Assembly: GCF_023156245.1 (NCBI RefSeq)
Contig: NZ_JAKZAH010000006.1
Coordinates: 107,269-171,268 of the forward strand
Source of the DNA: Marinobacter bryozoorum
GTDB lineage: Bacteria; Pseudomonadota; Gammaproteobacteria; Pseudomonadales; Oleiphilaceae
Direction: 5' to 3'
Length of the DNA: 64,000 nucleotides
Shown: positions 1-8,666 of the stretch, piece after piece
Numbering within the stretch: the stretch's first letter is position 1
How the letters are laid out: every line of letters starts with the position of its first letter
Program-made: the position numbers and the translations under genes
Notes under the pieces: generated by a model
What the model was told of the DNA's origin: nothing
Seen by the model: only the letters and a program-made list of their open reading frames with translations
Database searches by the model: none

Positions 1-399
1 CAGTGACAGTATACCGTCCTTGAACTTTGCCTTGATGCTGTCGGCATCCACGTTGTCGGGCAGGGTAAAGCGGCGCATGAAGCTGCCGTAAACCCGCTCC
101 ACACGGTGGTGTTTGTCGTCACCGCTTTCGCTCTCCTGCTTGCGTTCGCCCTGGATGGTCAGCACACCCTCGTGGACGGTGACTTTCACATCTTCCTTGT
201 TCATGCCAGGTAGCTCGGCATCAATCACGAAGGCCTCATTGGTTTCCTTGATATCCACGGCCGGTGCCCAGTCGTTGCGACGGAACAGGTCCTTGCCTTC
301 CCGCTCGCCGTTGGTGGCGGGCAGGCCGAAGTAGCGGTTGTAGCGGTTGATCAGGTCTTCAAACTCACTGACCGGATTCCAGCGGGTAAGATTGCTCAT
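1..399 (-). CDS. Hsp20-family small heat-shock protein, 3' end cut by window
   Basis: The first 133 codons are visible and the gene runs off the left edge. Small heat-shock proteins are ATP-independent cytoplasmic holdases that bind unfolding proteins. The N-terminus has the bacterial Hsp20 opening (about residues 1-25, with a W-P-x6-L-I-N-R-Y pattern). The alpha-crystallin domain starts near residue 46 (W-A-P-A-V-D-I-K-E), followed by ELPGM and the G-x-L-T-I-x-G-E-R strand, reaching the D-G-I-L-S-L motif at the edge. The start is ATG at 399, with an AGGAGG ribosome site about ten bases upstream. A possible heat-shock promoter lies 117-144 bp upstream. The family call is secure. The particular paralogue cannot be named. 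Confidence 0.93.
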   Translation of the reverse strand, partial: MSNLTRWNPVSEFEDLINRYNRYFGLPATNGEREGKDLFRRNDWAPAVDIKETNEAFVIDAELPGMNKEDVKVTVHEGVLTIQGERKQESESGDDKHHRVERVYGSFMRRFTLPDNVDADSIKAKFKDGILSL

Positions 400-515
400 A
401 ATGAAACTCCTCCTTTGAACCTGAATACGGTTTATCTATTCAGCTTCATTCGCGGAACAGCTCCATCACGGTGGCGCCAGCCGGATGGTTATCCGTGAAC
501 TTCTGCTGGGATTGA

Positions 516-543
516 ATCTAGGTGCGGATTGGGGATTTTCAAG
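516..543 (-). promoter_or_regulatory. Candidate sigma-32 heat-shock promoter of the hsp20 gene
   Basis: On the minus strand CTTGAAA (543-537) matches the sigma-32 -35 consensus. After 12 bases comes CACCTAGAT (524-516), a weak match to the -10 element CCCCATNT. The site lies upstream of a heat-shock gene. The poor -10 keeps confidence low. Confidence 0.35.
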
Positions 544-608
544 CGGTGTTCTGGTTGTTTTTTGATCTGGATCAGGTTGGGGTTGGTAGCCTGCGAGTTT
601 GGGGTGGC

Positions 609-684
609 ATGGGTCCCGAAGAGGCCATCCGGAACGAAAAACTCCGTTTTCCTGACTGTTCCGGATGGCCTCTTCGGGACCCAT
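609..684. repeat. Long palindrome, family A copy 1
   Basis: Two perfectly complementary 27-bp arms (609-635 and 658-684) enclose a 22-base core. The core carries GAAAAAC and GTTTTC, which can form a small inner hairpin, followed by TGACT on one side only. The core is shared with copies at 3934-4007, 4074-4151 and, more distantly, 32881-32978, while the arm sequence is particular to this copy. It lies between two minus-strand genes. There is no T-tract, so it is not a typical terminator. Confidence 0.9.
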
Positions 685-742
685 AGCCGTTGAACATCAG
701 TGATAACGCCTGTGGTCGCTACTCGATGTTAAGGATTATTTT

Positions 743-1279
743 TCACTGCTCCGCCAGGTAGTCGTCCTTCAGCTTCACGTAATTGGCAGCCGTGTACTTG
801 AAGAAGGTTTTTTCCTTGTCGGTCAGTGCCCGGGCCTTTTTGCAGGGGGAGCCGACATACAGGTGACCGGATTCCAGGGTCTTGCCGGGCGGGACGAGGC
901 AGCCGGCGGCGATGATAACGTCGTCTTCCACCACCGCGCCGTCCATGATGATGGCACCCATCCCCACGAGCACACGACTGCCGATGGTCGCGCCGTGGAT
1001 CAGCGCCTTGTGGCCAACGGTGACGTCGTCACCCAGTGTGGTGGGCCAGCCGCCGGGGTTGTAATCGGAGGCGTGGGTGATGTGGATGACGGTACCGTCC
1101 TGAATGCTGCAGCGGTCACCGATGCGGATCCGGTGCATGTCGCCGCGTACCACGGTCATGGGCCAGACGGAGCAGTCGTCACCCATTTCCACGTCGCCGA
1201 TGACGGCTGCGGACTCATCCACCCATGCCCGGGCACCGAATTTTGGGGTGTAACCCTTGTGAGAACGTATGTTCGCCAT
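743..1279 (-). CDS. Gamma-class carbonic anhydrase family protein (YrdA-like)
   Basis: A 178-residue left-handed beta-helix protein of the hexapeptide-repeat family, related to gamma carbonic anhydrases and E. coli YrdA. Visible hallmarks are the W-P-M-T-V-V-R-G-D segment (about 39-47), the isoleucine-rich G-D-R-C-S-I-Q-D-G-T-V-I-H turn (about 54-66), and three histidines in H-x-T-H and G-H-K-A-L-I-H that match the zinc ligands. Length is normal for the family. ATG at 1279 is chosen because an AGG sits eight bases upstream. A GTG at 1288 is an in-frame alternative. Carbonic anhydrase activity is not proven for all members, so the reaction is only inferred. It is probably a single-gene unit, divergent from prlC. 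Confidence 0.93.
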   Translation of the reverse strand: MANIRSHKGYTPKFGARAWVDESAAVIGDVEMGDDCSVWPMTVVRGDMHRIRIGDRCSIQDGTVIHITHASDYNPGGWPTTLGDDVTVGHKALIHGATIGSRVLVGMGAIIMDGAVVEDDVIIAAGCLVPPGKTLESGHLYVGSPCKKARALTDKEKTFFKYTAANYVKLKDDYLAEQ

Positions 1280-1397
1280 TACATACACCTATTAGCCAGA
1301 AGGTTTGTCGGGGATTATCTTCACAGATAAACCTGACAATATCACGGGTGCCGGTATCGCAAGCTTAGCTCTGGCGGTATCAGAAATGCCGGAAGGA

Positions 1398-1502
1398 CAG
1401 GTATGGGGGAGTATTTTCGCAGCAGCGACAGGATGTCGCGGAGCAAGGTCGGTCCAGGGATGGACCGTGAATTGCGGCGAAGAAAATACTCCCCCATACC
1501 TG
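1398..1502. repeat. Branched inverted repeat, family B copy 1
   Basis: Perfect 21-bp outer arms (1398-1418 and 1482-1502) enclose a core with two further hairpins: GCGACA-GGA-TGTCGC (1425-1439) and CGGTCC-AGGGAT-GGACCG (1450-1467). Folded, it would give a junction with two arms on one long stem. Positions 1437-1485 are repeated at 30087-30135 with 46 of 49 bases identical. It lies between the divergent carbonic anhydrase and prlC genes, where a terminator would have no obvious role. Confidence 0.9.
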
Positions 1503-1569
1503 GCCCGCCCCCGAATTTACAGGCTACCTGAACGTCAATGTCCAAATTCGTCAGCAAAGAAGAGGCCAC

Positions 1570-3621
1570 ATGAACAATCCACTGCTCACCGAAGAACTGC
1601 TCCCCAGCTTCGACCACATCCGCGTCGAACACATGGAGCCCGCGATTGACCAGATCCTCAGCGACAACCGCGTCCAGATCCAGGACCTGGCCGGCCAGGA
1701 CGATCCTACCTGGGATACCCTGGTACAGCCCATGCAGTCCCTGGATGACCGGCTCAATAATGCCTGGTCGGTGATCTCCCACCTCAACGGCGTGATGAAC
1801 AACGAGGAGCTCCGCGCGGTCCACAAGCGGTGCCTCGAAAAGCTCACGGAGTACGGCACTGAGGTCAGTCAGAACGAGCAGCTGTGCGCAGCGTTCAAGA
1901 AAGTCGCCGACCGGCCAGACTTCAAGGATCTCAGTGAAGCCCAGCAGAAGATGGTGAACAACACCCTGCGGGACTTCCACCTGGGTGGTGTTGACCTGCC
2001 GGAGGACAAAAAGAAAACCTTTGCCAACCTGTCCCGGGAACTGGCCGACCTGTCCAGCCGTTTCAGTGATAACGTACTGGACGCCACCCAGAACTGGTTC
2101 AAACACATCACCGATGAGAAGGAGCTGTCCGGCGTTCCCGAATCGGCCCTTGATGGCGCCCGTCAGGCCGCAAAGCAGAAAGACCTGGACGGTTTCGTGA
2201 TTACCCTGGATTTCCCCAGCTTCTTCCCGGTGATGACTTATTGCGACAACCGGGAATTACGCCGGGAAGTCTACGAAGCCTTTGTTACCCGGGCGTCGGA
2301 TATGGGGCCGGATGCCGGCAAGTGGGATAACACTCCGATCATGGCGGAGATCCTCAAGCGCCGTCATGCCCAGTCGAAACTGCTGGGCTTCAACAACTAC
2401 GCAGAACGCTCCCTGGCCACCAAGATGGCGTCCAGCGTGGATGAGGTGCTGGAGTTCCTGCACCAACTGGCCGCGAAGTCCAAGCCGGTGGCTGAAAAGG
2501 AAGTCGCAGAACTCAAGGCCTTCGCAAAAGATGAGTATGGCGTTGAGGATCTGCAAGCCTGGGATATCGGCTATTACAGCGAGAAGCTGCGTCAGAAGCG
2601 TTACGACATTTCCCCGGAAACCCTGCGTCCCTGGTTCCCGGCCGAGCGGGTGATTTCCGGCATGTTCCAGGTCACGGAGAAGCTGTTCGGTGTCCAGATC
2701 GAGCAGCAGCCGCAGGTGGAAACCTGGCACAAGGACGCCACCGCCTACCGCATCTCCCGTAATGGTGAAGCCATTGCGTGGTTCTACCTGGACCCCTACG
2801 CCCGTCAGGGCAAGCGTGGTGGCGCCTGGATGGCCGACTGCCGGGTAAGGTGGGAAAACCAGCGTGGCCAGCTGCAGCTGCCGGTGGCCTTCCTCACCTG
2901 CAACTTCACCCCGCCGGTGGAAGGCAAGCCGTCCCTGCTGACCCATGATGAGGTCACTACCCTGTTCCACGAGTTCGGCCATGGCCTGCACCACATGCTC
3001 ACCCAGGTGGATGTGGCGGATGTCTCCGGTATCAATGGCGTCGCCTGGGACGCGGTGGAGTTGCCCAGCCAGTTCCTGGAAAACTGGTGCTGGAACCCGG
3101 AATCCCTGGAGCTGATTGCCGCCCATCACGAGACTGGCGAGCCCTTGCCCCAGGATCTGCTAGACAAGATGCTGGCCGCGAAGAATTTCCAGGCCGGCAT
3201 GCAGATGGTGCGGCAGCTGGAGTTCTCCCTGTTCGACTTCCGTCTGCACGCGGAATTCACGGAGGAGGCACCCACCAATCCGCTGGAGATGCACCGGGAA
3301 GTTCGCAAGGAAATCGCGGTGGTGGAGTCACCGGCGTTCAACCGGTTCCCGAATGCGTTTTCCCATATCTTCGCGGGGGGTTATGCGGCCGGTTACTACA
3401 GCTACAAGTGGGCGGAAGTGCTGGCAGCGGATGCGTTCTCACTGTTTGAGGAGAACGGTATCTTCGATCCGGAAACCGGCCATTCCTTCCGGGAGAATAT
3501 CCTGGAGATGGGTGGTTCCCGGGAGCCGGCAGAGTTGTTCAAGGCCTTCCGTGGGCGTGATCCGGATGTGGACGCCCTGCTCCGCCAGTCCGGCATCACC
3601 GACCACGATCACGCAGCCTGA
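1570..3621 (+). CDS. prlC: Oligopeptidase A (M3 zinc metallopeptidase)
   Basis: A 683-residue cytoplasmic oligopeptidase that degrades short peptides, including cleaved signal peptides. It is a full-length M3/thimet-like protein: a long helical N-terminal half, then the zinc motif H-E-F-G-H with its first histidine at residue 467, and a downstream glutamate-containing helix. No signal peptide is present, as expected. The start is ATG at 1570, preceded by GAGG. An 11-base gap joins it to the zinc-ribbon gene downstream, so the two are probably cotranscribed. This neighbour pair is familiar from other gammaproteobacteria. Confidence 0.97.
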   Translation: MNNPLLTEELLPSFDHIRVEHMEPAIDQILSDNRVQIQDLAGQDDPTWDTLVQPMQSLDDRLNNAWSVISHLNGVMNNEELRAVHKRCLEKLTEYGTEVSQNEQLCAAFKKVADRPDFKDLSEAQQKMVNNTLRDFHLGGVDLPEDKKKTFANLSRELADLSSRFSDNVLDATQNWFKHITDEKELSGVPESALDGARQAAKQKDLDGFVITLDFPSFFPVMTYCDNRELRREVYEAFVTRASDMGPDAGKWDNTPIMAEILKRRHAQSKLLGFNNYAERSLATKMASSVDEVLEFLHQLAAKSKPVAEKEVAELKAFAKDEYGVEDLQAWDIGYYSEKLRQKRYDISPETLRPWFPAERVISGMFQVTEKLFGVQIEQQPQVETWHKDATAYRISRNGEAIAWFYLDPYARQGKRGGAWMADCRVRWENQRGQLQLPVAFLTCNFTPPVEGKPSLLTHDEVTTLFHEFGHGLHHMLTQVDVADVSGINGVAWDAVELPSQFLENWCWNPESLELIAAHHETGEPLPQDLLDKMLAAKNFQAGMQMVRQLEFSLFDFRLHAEFTEEAPTNPLEMHREVRKEIAVVESPAFNRFPNAFSHIFAGGYAAGYYSYKWAEVLAADAFSLFEENGIFDPETGHSFRENILEMGGSREPAELFKAFRGRDPDVDALLRQSGITDHDHAA

Positions 3622-3632
3622 GGAGTCAGACT

Positions 3633-3887
3633 ATGGCCCGTACACCGAAACGTTTTATTGCCGGGGCCGTGTGCCCCCGGTGCGCGGCCATGGACCGGCT
3701 GACCATGTTTACCGATGACGACGGGGTGCAGCACAGGGAGTGTGTGTCCTGCGGGTTTTCCGACAGTCAGGGGGGGGACGGTCCTTCTGGTAATCCTGAA
3801 CTGGAGACGCGGGTGAACAAGCGGACCAATGAGGAGGACCATACGGTCAAGCAGGTGGTTTTCTTCAAGGCCCGCTCTGACGAGTGA
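3633..3887 (+). CDS. YheV-family putative zinc-ribbon protein (DUF2387)
   Basis: 84 residues. It opens with a short basic stretch and R-F-I-A-G-A-V-C-P-R-C, then a second cysteine pair in C-V-S-C-G-F. Together these form a four-cysteine zinc ribbon spanning about residues 14-41, typical of the DUF2387/YheV family. The charged tail has no recognised motif. The molecular role of the family is unknown. Its position 11 bases after prlC suggests co-expression with oligopeptidase A. It is followed by two family A palindromes and a convergent antiporter gene. Confidence 0.88.
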   Translation: MARTPKRFIAGAVCPRCAAMDRLTMFTDDDGVQHRECVSCGFSDSQGGDGPSGNPELETRVNKRTNEEDHTVKQVVFFKARSDE

Positions 3888-3933
3888 CTGTTGCTTGGTC
3901 GTTTGGTTGTAGCCTGCTGATTCTGGGGGCTTC

Positions 3934-4007
3934 AAGGGTCCGTGTGGGCGGTTCCGAAACGAAAACCCTGTTTTCTGACTGTTTCGGAACCGCCCACACG
4001 GACCCTT
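3934..4007. repeat. Long palindrome, family A copy 2
   Basis: Perfect 27-bp arms (3934-3960 and 3981-4007) surround a 20-base core made of GAAAAC-CCT-GTTTTC plus an unpaired TGACT. The core is the exact reverse complement, over all 20 bases, of the core of copy 3 only 122 bases away. The arms differ from those of every other copy. It lies in the gap between the convergent yheV-like and antiporter genes. Confidence 0.92.
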
Positions 4008-4073
4008 TCGTTTTCGCTTTTTGAATATCGCCCGGGGTAGTTCTTTTCGCTTGCGGCCAGCCTGGGGTTTATC

Positions 4074-4151
4074 GTGAGGGTTTGGTGGGGTGATTTCAAA
4101 ACAGTCAGAAAACAGGGTTTTCGTTTTGAAACCACCCCACCAAACCCTCAC
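4074..4151. repeat. Long palindrome, family A copy 3 (opposite orientation)
   Basis: 29-bp arms (4074-4102 and 4123-4151) with a single T/C difference that still allows G-T pairing. The 20-base core at 4103-4122 is identical to that of copy 2 but on the other strand. In single-stranded DNA or RNA the two loops could therefore pair with each other completely. It ends 31 bases before the stop of the antiporter gene. Confidence 0.92.
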
Positions 4152-4182
4152 CTCCCCCAAAACAACAGGCCAATAAAACAGG

Positions 4183-5514
4183 TCAGAGCACCATAGCCGC
4201 CAACCACCCAAACACCAGCAAGGGCAGGTTATAGTGCAGGAACGTGGGCACCACCGTATCCCAGATGTGGTTGTGCTGTCCGTCGACGTTCAGGCCGGCG
4301 GTTGGACCGAGGGTTGAGTCGGACGCCGGTGAACCCGCATCACCGAGTGCACCAGCAGTACCCACCAGGGCAACGATGGCGAGCGGGCTGAAACCCAGCT
4401 CCAGGGCCAGCGGTACATAGAGAGCGGCGATAATGGGAATGGTCGAGAACGACGACCCGATACCCATGGTGATCAGCAGACCTACCACCAGCATCAGGAA
4501 AGCGGCCAGCGCCTTGTTATCGCCAATGGCTTCCACCGAGCCCTGGACCAGGGTGGCGATCTGGCCGGTTTCACGCATTACTTCGGCAAAACCGTTGGCG
4601 GCGATCATGATGAAACCGATCATGGCCAGCATTTTCATGCCTTCGGTAAACAGGTCGTCCGACTCCTTCCAGCGCACCACGCCTGACAGGTTGAACAGCA
4701 CGAAGCCGGTCAGGGCACCGAGGATCATCGAACCCAGCCACAGTTGCACCACGAAGGCTGCGGCAATGGCGACCAGGGCCATGAACAGGGTCCAGCTGTT
4801 GTAGTGGGTGTCGACACGCTCAGTCCGTTGAATCTTTGACAGGTCATACGTCCGATCGCCCCGGTAGCTGAAAAATACCGCAACCAACAGGCCCACGAGC
4901 ATACCCAGGGCGGGCAGTGCCATGGCGGACATGACGTGCAAGTCCTCGGTGACGATTCCGTTGTCACTGACATTGGCCAGCAGGATCTCGTTCAGGTAGA
5001 TGCCGCCGAAGCCCACCGGCAGGAACATGTAGGGCGTAATCAGGCCGAAGGTCAGTACACAGGCCACCAGGCGCCGGTCCAGGTTGAGCTTGGCCATCAC
5101 GTACAACAGCGGCGGTACGATCAATGGAACGAACGCGATGTGAATCGGCAGGATGTTCTGGGATGACATGGCTACCGCAAGCAGCAGGCCAATGATCAGG
5201 AAGCGGACGCCCTTGCCGGCGGCTCCGGCAGCATCGCTATCCTGGCGGCCGACCATTGCCAGCGCCCGGTCGGCCAGGGCGTGGGCCAGGCCGGATTTGC
5301 CGATGGCAACGGCGAAAGCACCCAGGGTGGCGTAGGACAGGGCGACGGTGGCGCCTCCGCCAAGACCGCTATTAAAGGCCTCGATGGTGGCTTCCAGTGA
5401 CATGCCGCCAACCAGGCCCCCGGTCAGGGCACCAAGGATCAGGGCAACAACAACGTGGATGCGTAGCAGGCTCAGTACGAGCATGACGACGACCGCAGCG
5501 ACAACGGCGTTCAT
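4183..5514 (-). CDS. Na+/H+ antiporter family protein
   Basis: A 443-residue inner-membrane protein, hydrophobic almost throughout, with roughly eleven to twelve predicted membrane spans. The family signatures are the glycine-rich [10 protein letters not shown] segment near residue 30, S-S-Q-N-I-L-P-I-H near 120, and [12 protein letters not shown] near 400. These match the NhaC-like/Na+-H+ antiporter superfamily, which also contains amino-acid carriers such as YuiF, so the true substrate is open. The start at 5514 is a good ATG. The gene stands alone on the minus strand and ends next to the palindrome pair. Confidence 0.85.
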   Translation of the reverse strand: MNAVVAAVVVMLVLSLLRIHVVVALILGALTGGLVGGMSLEATIEAFNSGLGGGATVALSYATLGAFAVAIGKSGLAHALADRALAMVGRQDSDAAGAAGKGVRFLIIGLLLAVAMSSQNILPIHIAFVPLIVPPLLYVMAKLNLDRRLVACVLTFGLITPYMFLPVGFGGIYLNEILLANVSDNGIVTEDLHVMSAMALPALGMLVGLLVAVFFSYRGDRTYDLSKIQRTERVDTHYNSWTLFMALVAIAAAFVVQLWLGSMILGALTGFVLFNLSGVVRWKESDDLFTEGMKMLAMIGFIMIAANGFAEVMRETGQIATLVQGSVEAIGDNKALAAFLMLVVGLLITMGIGSSFSTIPIIAALYVPLALELGFSPLAIVALVGTAGALGDAGSPASDSTLGPTAGLNVDGQHNHIWDTVVPTFLHYNLPLLVFGWLAAMVL

Positions 5515-5661
5515 GGTAAGACTCCGTGACAGGCGAAAGCCCTTATGGGGCTGTATGCGCGTTTGATGAAAAATCGGACAGGTTCGGAAGGGGCGCTAAT
5601 TTGCAGGAAACTGATGGCAGAGTCAAAAATGCCCGACCTCCTGGTGGCCGGGCACGAAGGA

Positions 5662-5880
5662 TCAGTCACTTATACGGGTAAACCGGGGCACCTGCTCACC
5701 AGCGACCTCCACGGATTCCCGGAACATGTCCAGTGGTCGCACCCAAAGGCTTTGGTCTCCGTACAGGGTGTGGTAGACCACCAGCCACTCTTCGGTTTCA
5801 CTGTGGCGAGCGGTGCCGATCACCTGGTAGTCCTTGCCCTTGTAGTGGCGATAGCGCCCGGGTTCAACAGTTCGGCTCAT
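5662..5880 (-). CDS. DUF1653 domain-containing protein
   Basis: 72 residues from ATG 5880, with a GAGG site eight bases upstream. The DUF1653 signature is complete: G-x-Y-R-H-Y-K-G-x-x-Y at the N-terminus, then the S-E-T-E-E-W-L-V-V-Y strand and a conserved W-V-R-P-L-D-M-F ending. It is a small cytoplasmic beta-rich protein of unknown role. It follows the DoxX gene after ten bases, so the two form an operon. A longer reading from further upstream would run back through the DoxX stop and has no ribosome site. Confidence 0.9.
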   Translation of the reverse strand: MSRTVEPGRYRHYKGKDYQVIGTARHSETEEWLVVYHTLYGDQSLWVRPLDMFRESVEVAGEQVPRFTRISD

Positions 5881-5890
5881 AATGGGTACC

Positions 5891-6274
5891 TCAGTTCTTG
5901 AGCTTGTAGCGGCCCGGTCCAAGGAAGATCAGCGCCAGTGCGGTAAACAGGAAGAAGCCCTGCAGCTCCAGGGCCCAGCCGCCGTTGCCGCCAAGTTTCA
6001 GCAACTCCTGGGTGTGCACCAGGGCAATGGCTACCAGCATGTTGAATGCGATCAGCAGGGCGCCGATGCGGGTGTGATAGCCCAGGATCACCATCAGCGG
6101 AGCCAGCAGTTCACCGATAAATACACCATAGGCGAAGAACGCGGGAATGCCATGGCTCGCCAGCAGTCCCTCGATAAAGCCGGTGCCGTTGAGCAGCTTG
6201 CTGATACCGTGAAACAGCAGCAGTCCCCCCAGGGTCAGGCGAAGGATCAGCTTTCCGAGATCGGCATTATCCAT
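5891..6274 (-). CDS. DoxX family membrane protein
   Basis: 127 residues with four hydrophobic spans. The DoxX/SURF4 pattern is clear: L-R-L-T-L-G-G-L-L-L-F-H-G near residues 10-22, G-I-P-A-F-F-A-Y-G, and E-L-L-A-P-L-M-V-I-L-G. DoxX-type proteins are small inner-membrane proteins, some linked to quinone or thiosulfate oxidation and oxidative stress. No specific reaction can be assigned here. ATG 6274 was chosen because the membrane domain begins at once and GGAG precedes it. The open frame continues upstream without a plausible start. It is first in a two-gene operon with the DUF1653 protein. Confidence 0.9.
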   Translation of the reverse strand: MDNADLGKLILRLTLGGLLLFHGISKLLNGTGFIEGLLASHGIPAFFAYGVFIGELLAPLMVILGYHTRIGALLIAFNMLVAIALVHTQELLKLGGNGGWALELQGFFLFTALALIFLGPGRYKLKN

Positions 6275-6492
6275 GGTGATGGTACTCCGTTGACGTTGTG
6301 TGTAAGCCCGGCGGCAGCGGGACGTTGGGGTTCCCGGTGCGTGCGGAATGCCCGCAAGCTTACCGTCGACCGGGACGGGCGCCAAGGTCGGCAGGTGGGC
6401 AGGGGCAAAGATTACATGGTGGGAGCTGGGGGCATGGGCTGGAGTGATCCCGGGTCTTCGGGTTGTAAGCAGGAATCAGCGTTGCCGGGTAT

Positions 6493-7134
6493 TCAGGGTA
6501 TAAGGGTAAAGCGGATGTGATTGCGGGTCAGCAGGTTTTCCCAGTATTCCTGCATCCAGTCATGGGCGGCCTTGCGCAGCTCCGTCACAAAGGGATCCAG
6601 GTTCAGTTCGTAGTAGTCCGGCGAACCCGCCAGGTTGAGTACAGTGAGGGTAATGGACTCATCGAGCTCGTTGGCAAAGGGCTCACCGATCAGTTGGTGG
6701 GCGAGCAGGTTGGCCTGGGTGGCTTGCAGGTCCACCAGCTTGCTGCGACGGGTCGACAGGTTGTTTTCGTACATCTCCTCCATCAGGCGGTGACACAGGT
6801 AAGCCTTGACCAGCAAGCCGTCCAGGCCATCGTAGCGGGTCAGTATCAGCGAGGGTTGTGTGAAGTAGCGGATCGCGGTCTGGATAAACGGATCAAACAG
6901 CCGGCGCCGGCCTGACTTACAGGCGCAATCGTCAATACAGTCGATCAGGCGGGGAGCCATTTCGATGTACTCGATGGCGAACTGGAACAGGCACGTAGCG
7001 GGCTGGTAGCCTTCAACGATCACGCTGCCGGGCAAATGGGCTGCCTTCTCGCGCATCTGGCGGAGAAACTCACCGGAACGGGCTTCCTGCCGACGGGCCT
7101 GATCAATGATGTTCAATACTGCCTCTGGAGTCAT
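6493..7134 (-). CDS. Conserved-looking protein of unknown function
   Basis: 213 residues, soluble and mostly helical. I do not recognise a family. A cysteine cluster, C-I-D-D-C-A-C-K (about residues 65-72), could bind a metal or form disulfides. The C-terminal third is rich in aromatic and acidic residues. There is no signal peptide or membrane span. ATG 7134 is used. A TTG at 7143 is possible, and neither has a strong ribosome site. Codon use matches its neighbours and the frame is long and uninterrupted, so I believe the gene is real. It is flanked by a 218-base gap toward the DoxX gene and by the MATE gene upstream. Confidence 0.7.
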   Translation of the reverse strand: MTPEAVLNIIDQARRQEARSGEFLRQMREKAAHLPGSVIVEGYQPATCLFQFAIEYIEMAPRLIDCIDDCACKSGRRRLFDPFIQTAIRYFTQPSLILTRYDGLDGLLVKAYLCHRLMEEMYENNLSTRRSKLVDLQATQANLLAHQLIGEPFANELDESITLTVLNLAGSPDYYELNLDPFVTELRKAAHDWMQEYWENLLTRNHIRFTLIP

Positions 7135-7239
7135 GTCAGACAATGCCGGGTTTGCTGGGTATCGCAGGGTGTCCGGCGCTGGACGCCCCTTGATTTGCAG
7201 TGTAGTTGAGATTTGTGGGTGTGCTGTCGGGATTAATAA

Positions 7240-8580
7240 TCACTCATGTCGGAACCATGACCGGTTCCTTGTTCGCACCATGAAGACAGTGGCCATACTG
7301 GTGGCCCTGGCCAACATCAGCGTGATCAGGGCAAACCATAGCCCGTGATTACCCCAGCCTGTGGTCAGCCACCACGCGGGTAGGAACACCGCGATTGCGG
7401 AAAACAGCATGGTGTTTTGCATGTCCCGGGTCCGGGTGGCGCCGATGAAAATGCCATCGAACAGGTAACCCCAGACGGCCGTGAACGGCAGCAGCCATAG
7501 CCAGGGCAGGAACTGGCGGGCGGTGGCGCGGACTTCCTCGATGCTGGTCAGCAGTCCGATAAGCCAGTGTCCCCCGGCAACGAACAGGACAGTGAGTATC
7601 AGCGAGCCGATCAGTGACCAGCGTGCAGCGGTGCGGCAGGCGACCAGGAAACGCCGGTGGGAACCCCCGCCCACGGCCTGGCCGACCATGGCCTCTGCCG
7701 CATTGGCAAACCCGTCCAGGCCGTTGGAAATGACCAGCAGGAAGGTCAGCAGCACCGCGTTGGCGGCAAGCACTACCTCCCCCTGGCGGGCCCCCTGGGC
7801 GGTGAAAAAGGCCAGTACCAGCAACAGGGCGATGGTACGAACCATCAGGAAGCGATTAACGCGAATCAGGGCCAGGTAATCGGCCATATGACCAAGCAGT
7901 GTGCGCAACGACGCCCGGTGGTCCGGCAGTCGTTGCCAGACCAGCCACAGCCCGATACCAGCGGCGGAATACTCGGCCATGACCGTCGCCAGGGCGACGC
8001 CCTGGCTGTTCCAGCCAAGCAGGGTGACGAACGCCACGTCCAGCATGATGTTCATGCCGTTGGCGGCAATCAGCATGATCATTGGCCCCCGGGGCAGCTG
8101 ACAGCCGATGAGCCAGCCCACCAGGGTGTACTGGGCGAGGACTGCCGGCGCACTCCAGATGCGAATGGCAGCGTACTCCGCTGCCAGTTCGGCTACTTCA
8201 GGGCCGGGGTTCATCAGGTGTAGGCCGGTGCTGATCAATGGCGACTGCAAGGCAATCAGGATCAGGGCGATGCCAAGGGCCAGCAGTAGCGAGCGCAGCA
8301 ACAGCGCTGTCTGGGCGGTAGCGTCCCGGCGTCCGTAGGCCTGGGCGGCCAGGCCGGTGGTGCCCATACGCATGAAGCCGAAGGTCCAGTAAAGAATGCT
8401 GAACAGGTTGGCGCCAACGGCCACGGCCCCAAGGTAAACCGGGCTTTCCAGGTGACCCAGCACGGCGGTATCGACCAGCCCCAGCAGTGGAACGGTCAGG
8501 TTGGTGAGCATCAATGGCCAGGCCAGGCGCCAGAGATGACGATCCGAGCGGGTAAGCTGGTACCGGATGAATTTCGTCAT
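7240..8580 (-). CDS. MATE family efflux transporter (DinF-like)
   Basis: 446 residues, twelve hydrophobic spans in two homologous halves. Family marks are W-P-L-M-L-T-N-L-T-V-P-L-L-G-L-V-D-T-A-V-L-G-H near the N-terminus and G-F-M-R-M-G-T-T-G-L-A-A-Q-A-Y-G after span 2, the standard DinF/MATE opening. Such pumps export cationic drugs or metabolites using Na+ or H+ gradients. The substrate is unknown here. ATG 8580 is supported by GGAG five bases upstream. An upstream in-frame start lacks one. It is divergent from the cytochrome oxidase operon. Confidence 0.93.
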   Translation of the reverse strand: MTKFIRYQLTRSDRHLWRLAWPLMLTNLTVPLLGLVDTAVLGHLESPVYLGAVAVGANLFSILYWTFGFMRMGTTGLAAQAYGRRDATAQTALLLRSLLLALGIALILIALQSPLISTGLHLMNPGPEVAELAAEYAAIRIWSAPAVLAQYTLVGWLIGCQLPRGPMIMLIAANGMNIMLDVAFVTLLGWNSQGVALATVMAEYSAAGIGLWLVWQRLPDHRASLRTLLGHMADYLALIRVNRFLMVRTIALLLVLAFFTAQGARQGEVVLAANAVLLTFLLVISNGLDGFANAAEAMVGQAVGGGSHRRFLVACRTAARWSLIGSLILTVLFVAGGHWLIGLLTSIEEVRATARQFLPWLWLLPFTAVWGYLFDGIFIGATRTRDMQNTMLFSAIAVFLPAWWLTTGWGNHGLWFALITLMLARATSMATVFMVRTRNRSWFRHE

Positions 8581-8666
8581 ACTGGCTCCATAGCCTGTCT
8601 GCAATGATGTATGTCAAAATAGACTAAGCTTATAACTATAAATTTTCTCAAAATGTGCCCAAGTTT

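Noticed and set aside
6275..6492. Possible gene upstream of DoxX
   Set aside because: The open frames here lack ribosome sites and domain content. The 218 bases are treated as an intergenic gap with no clear signal.
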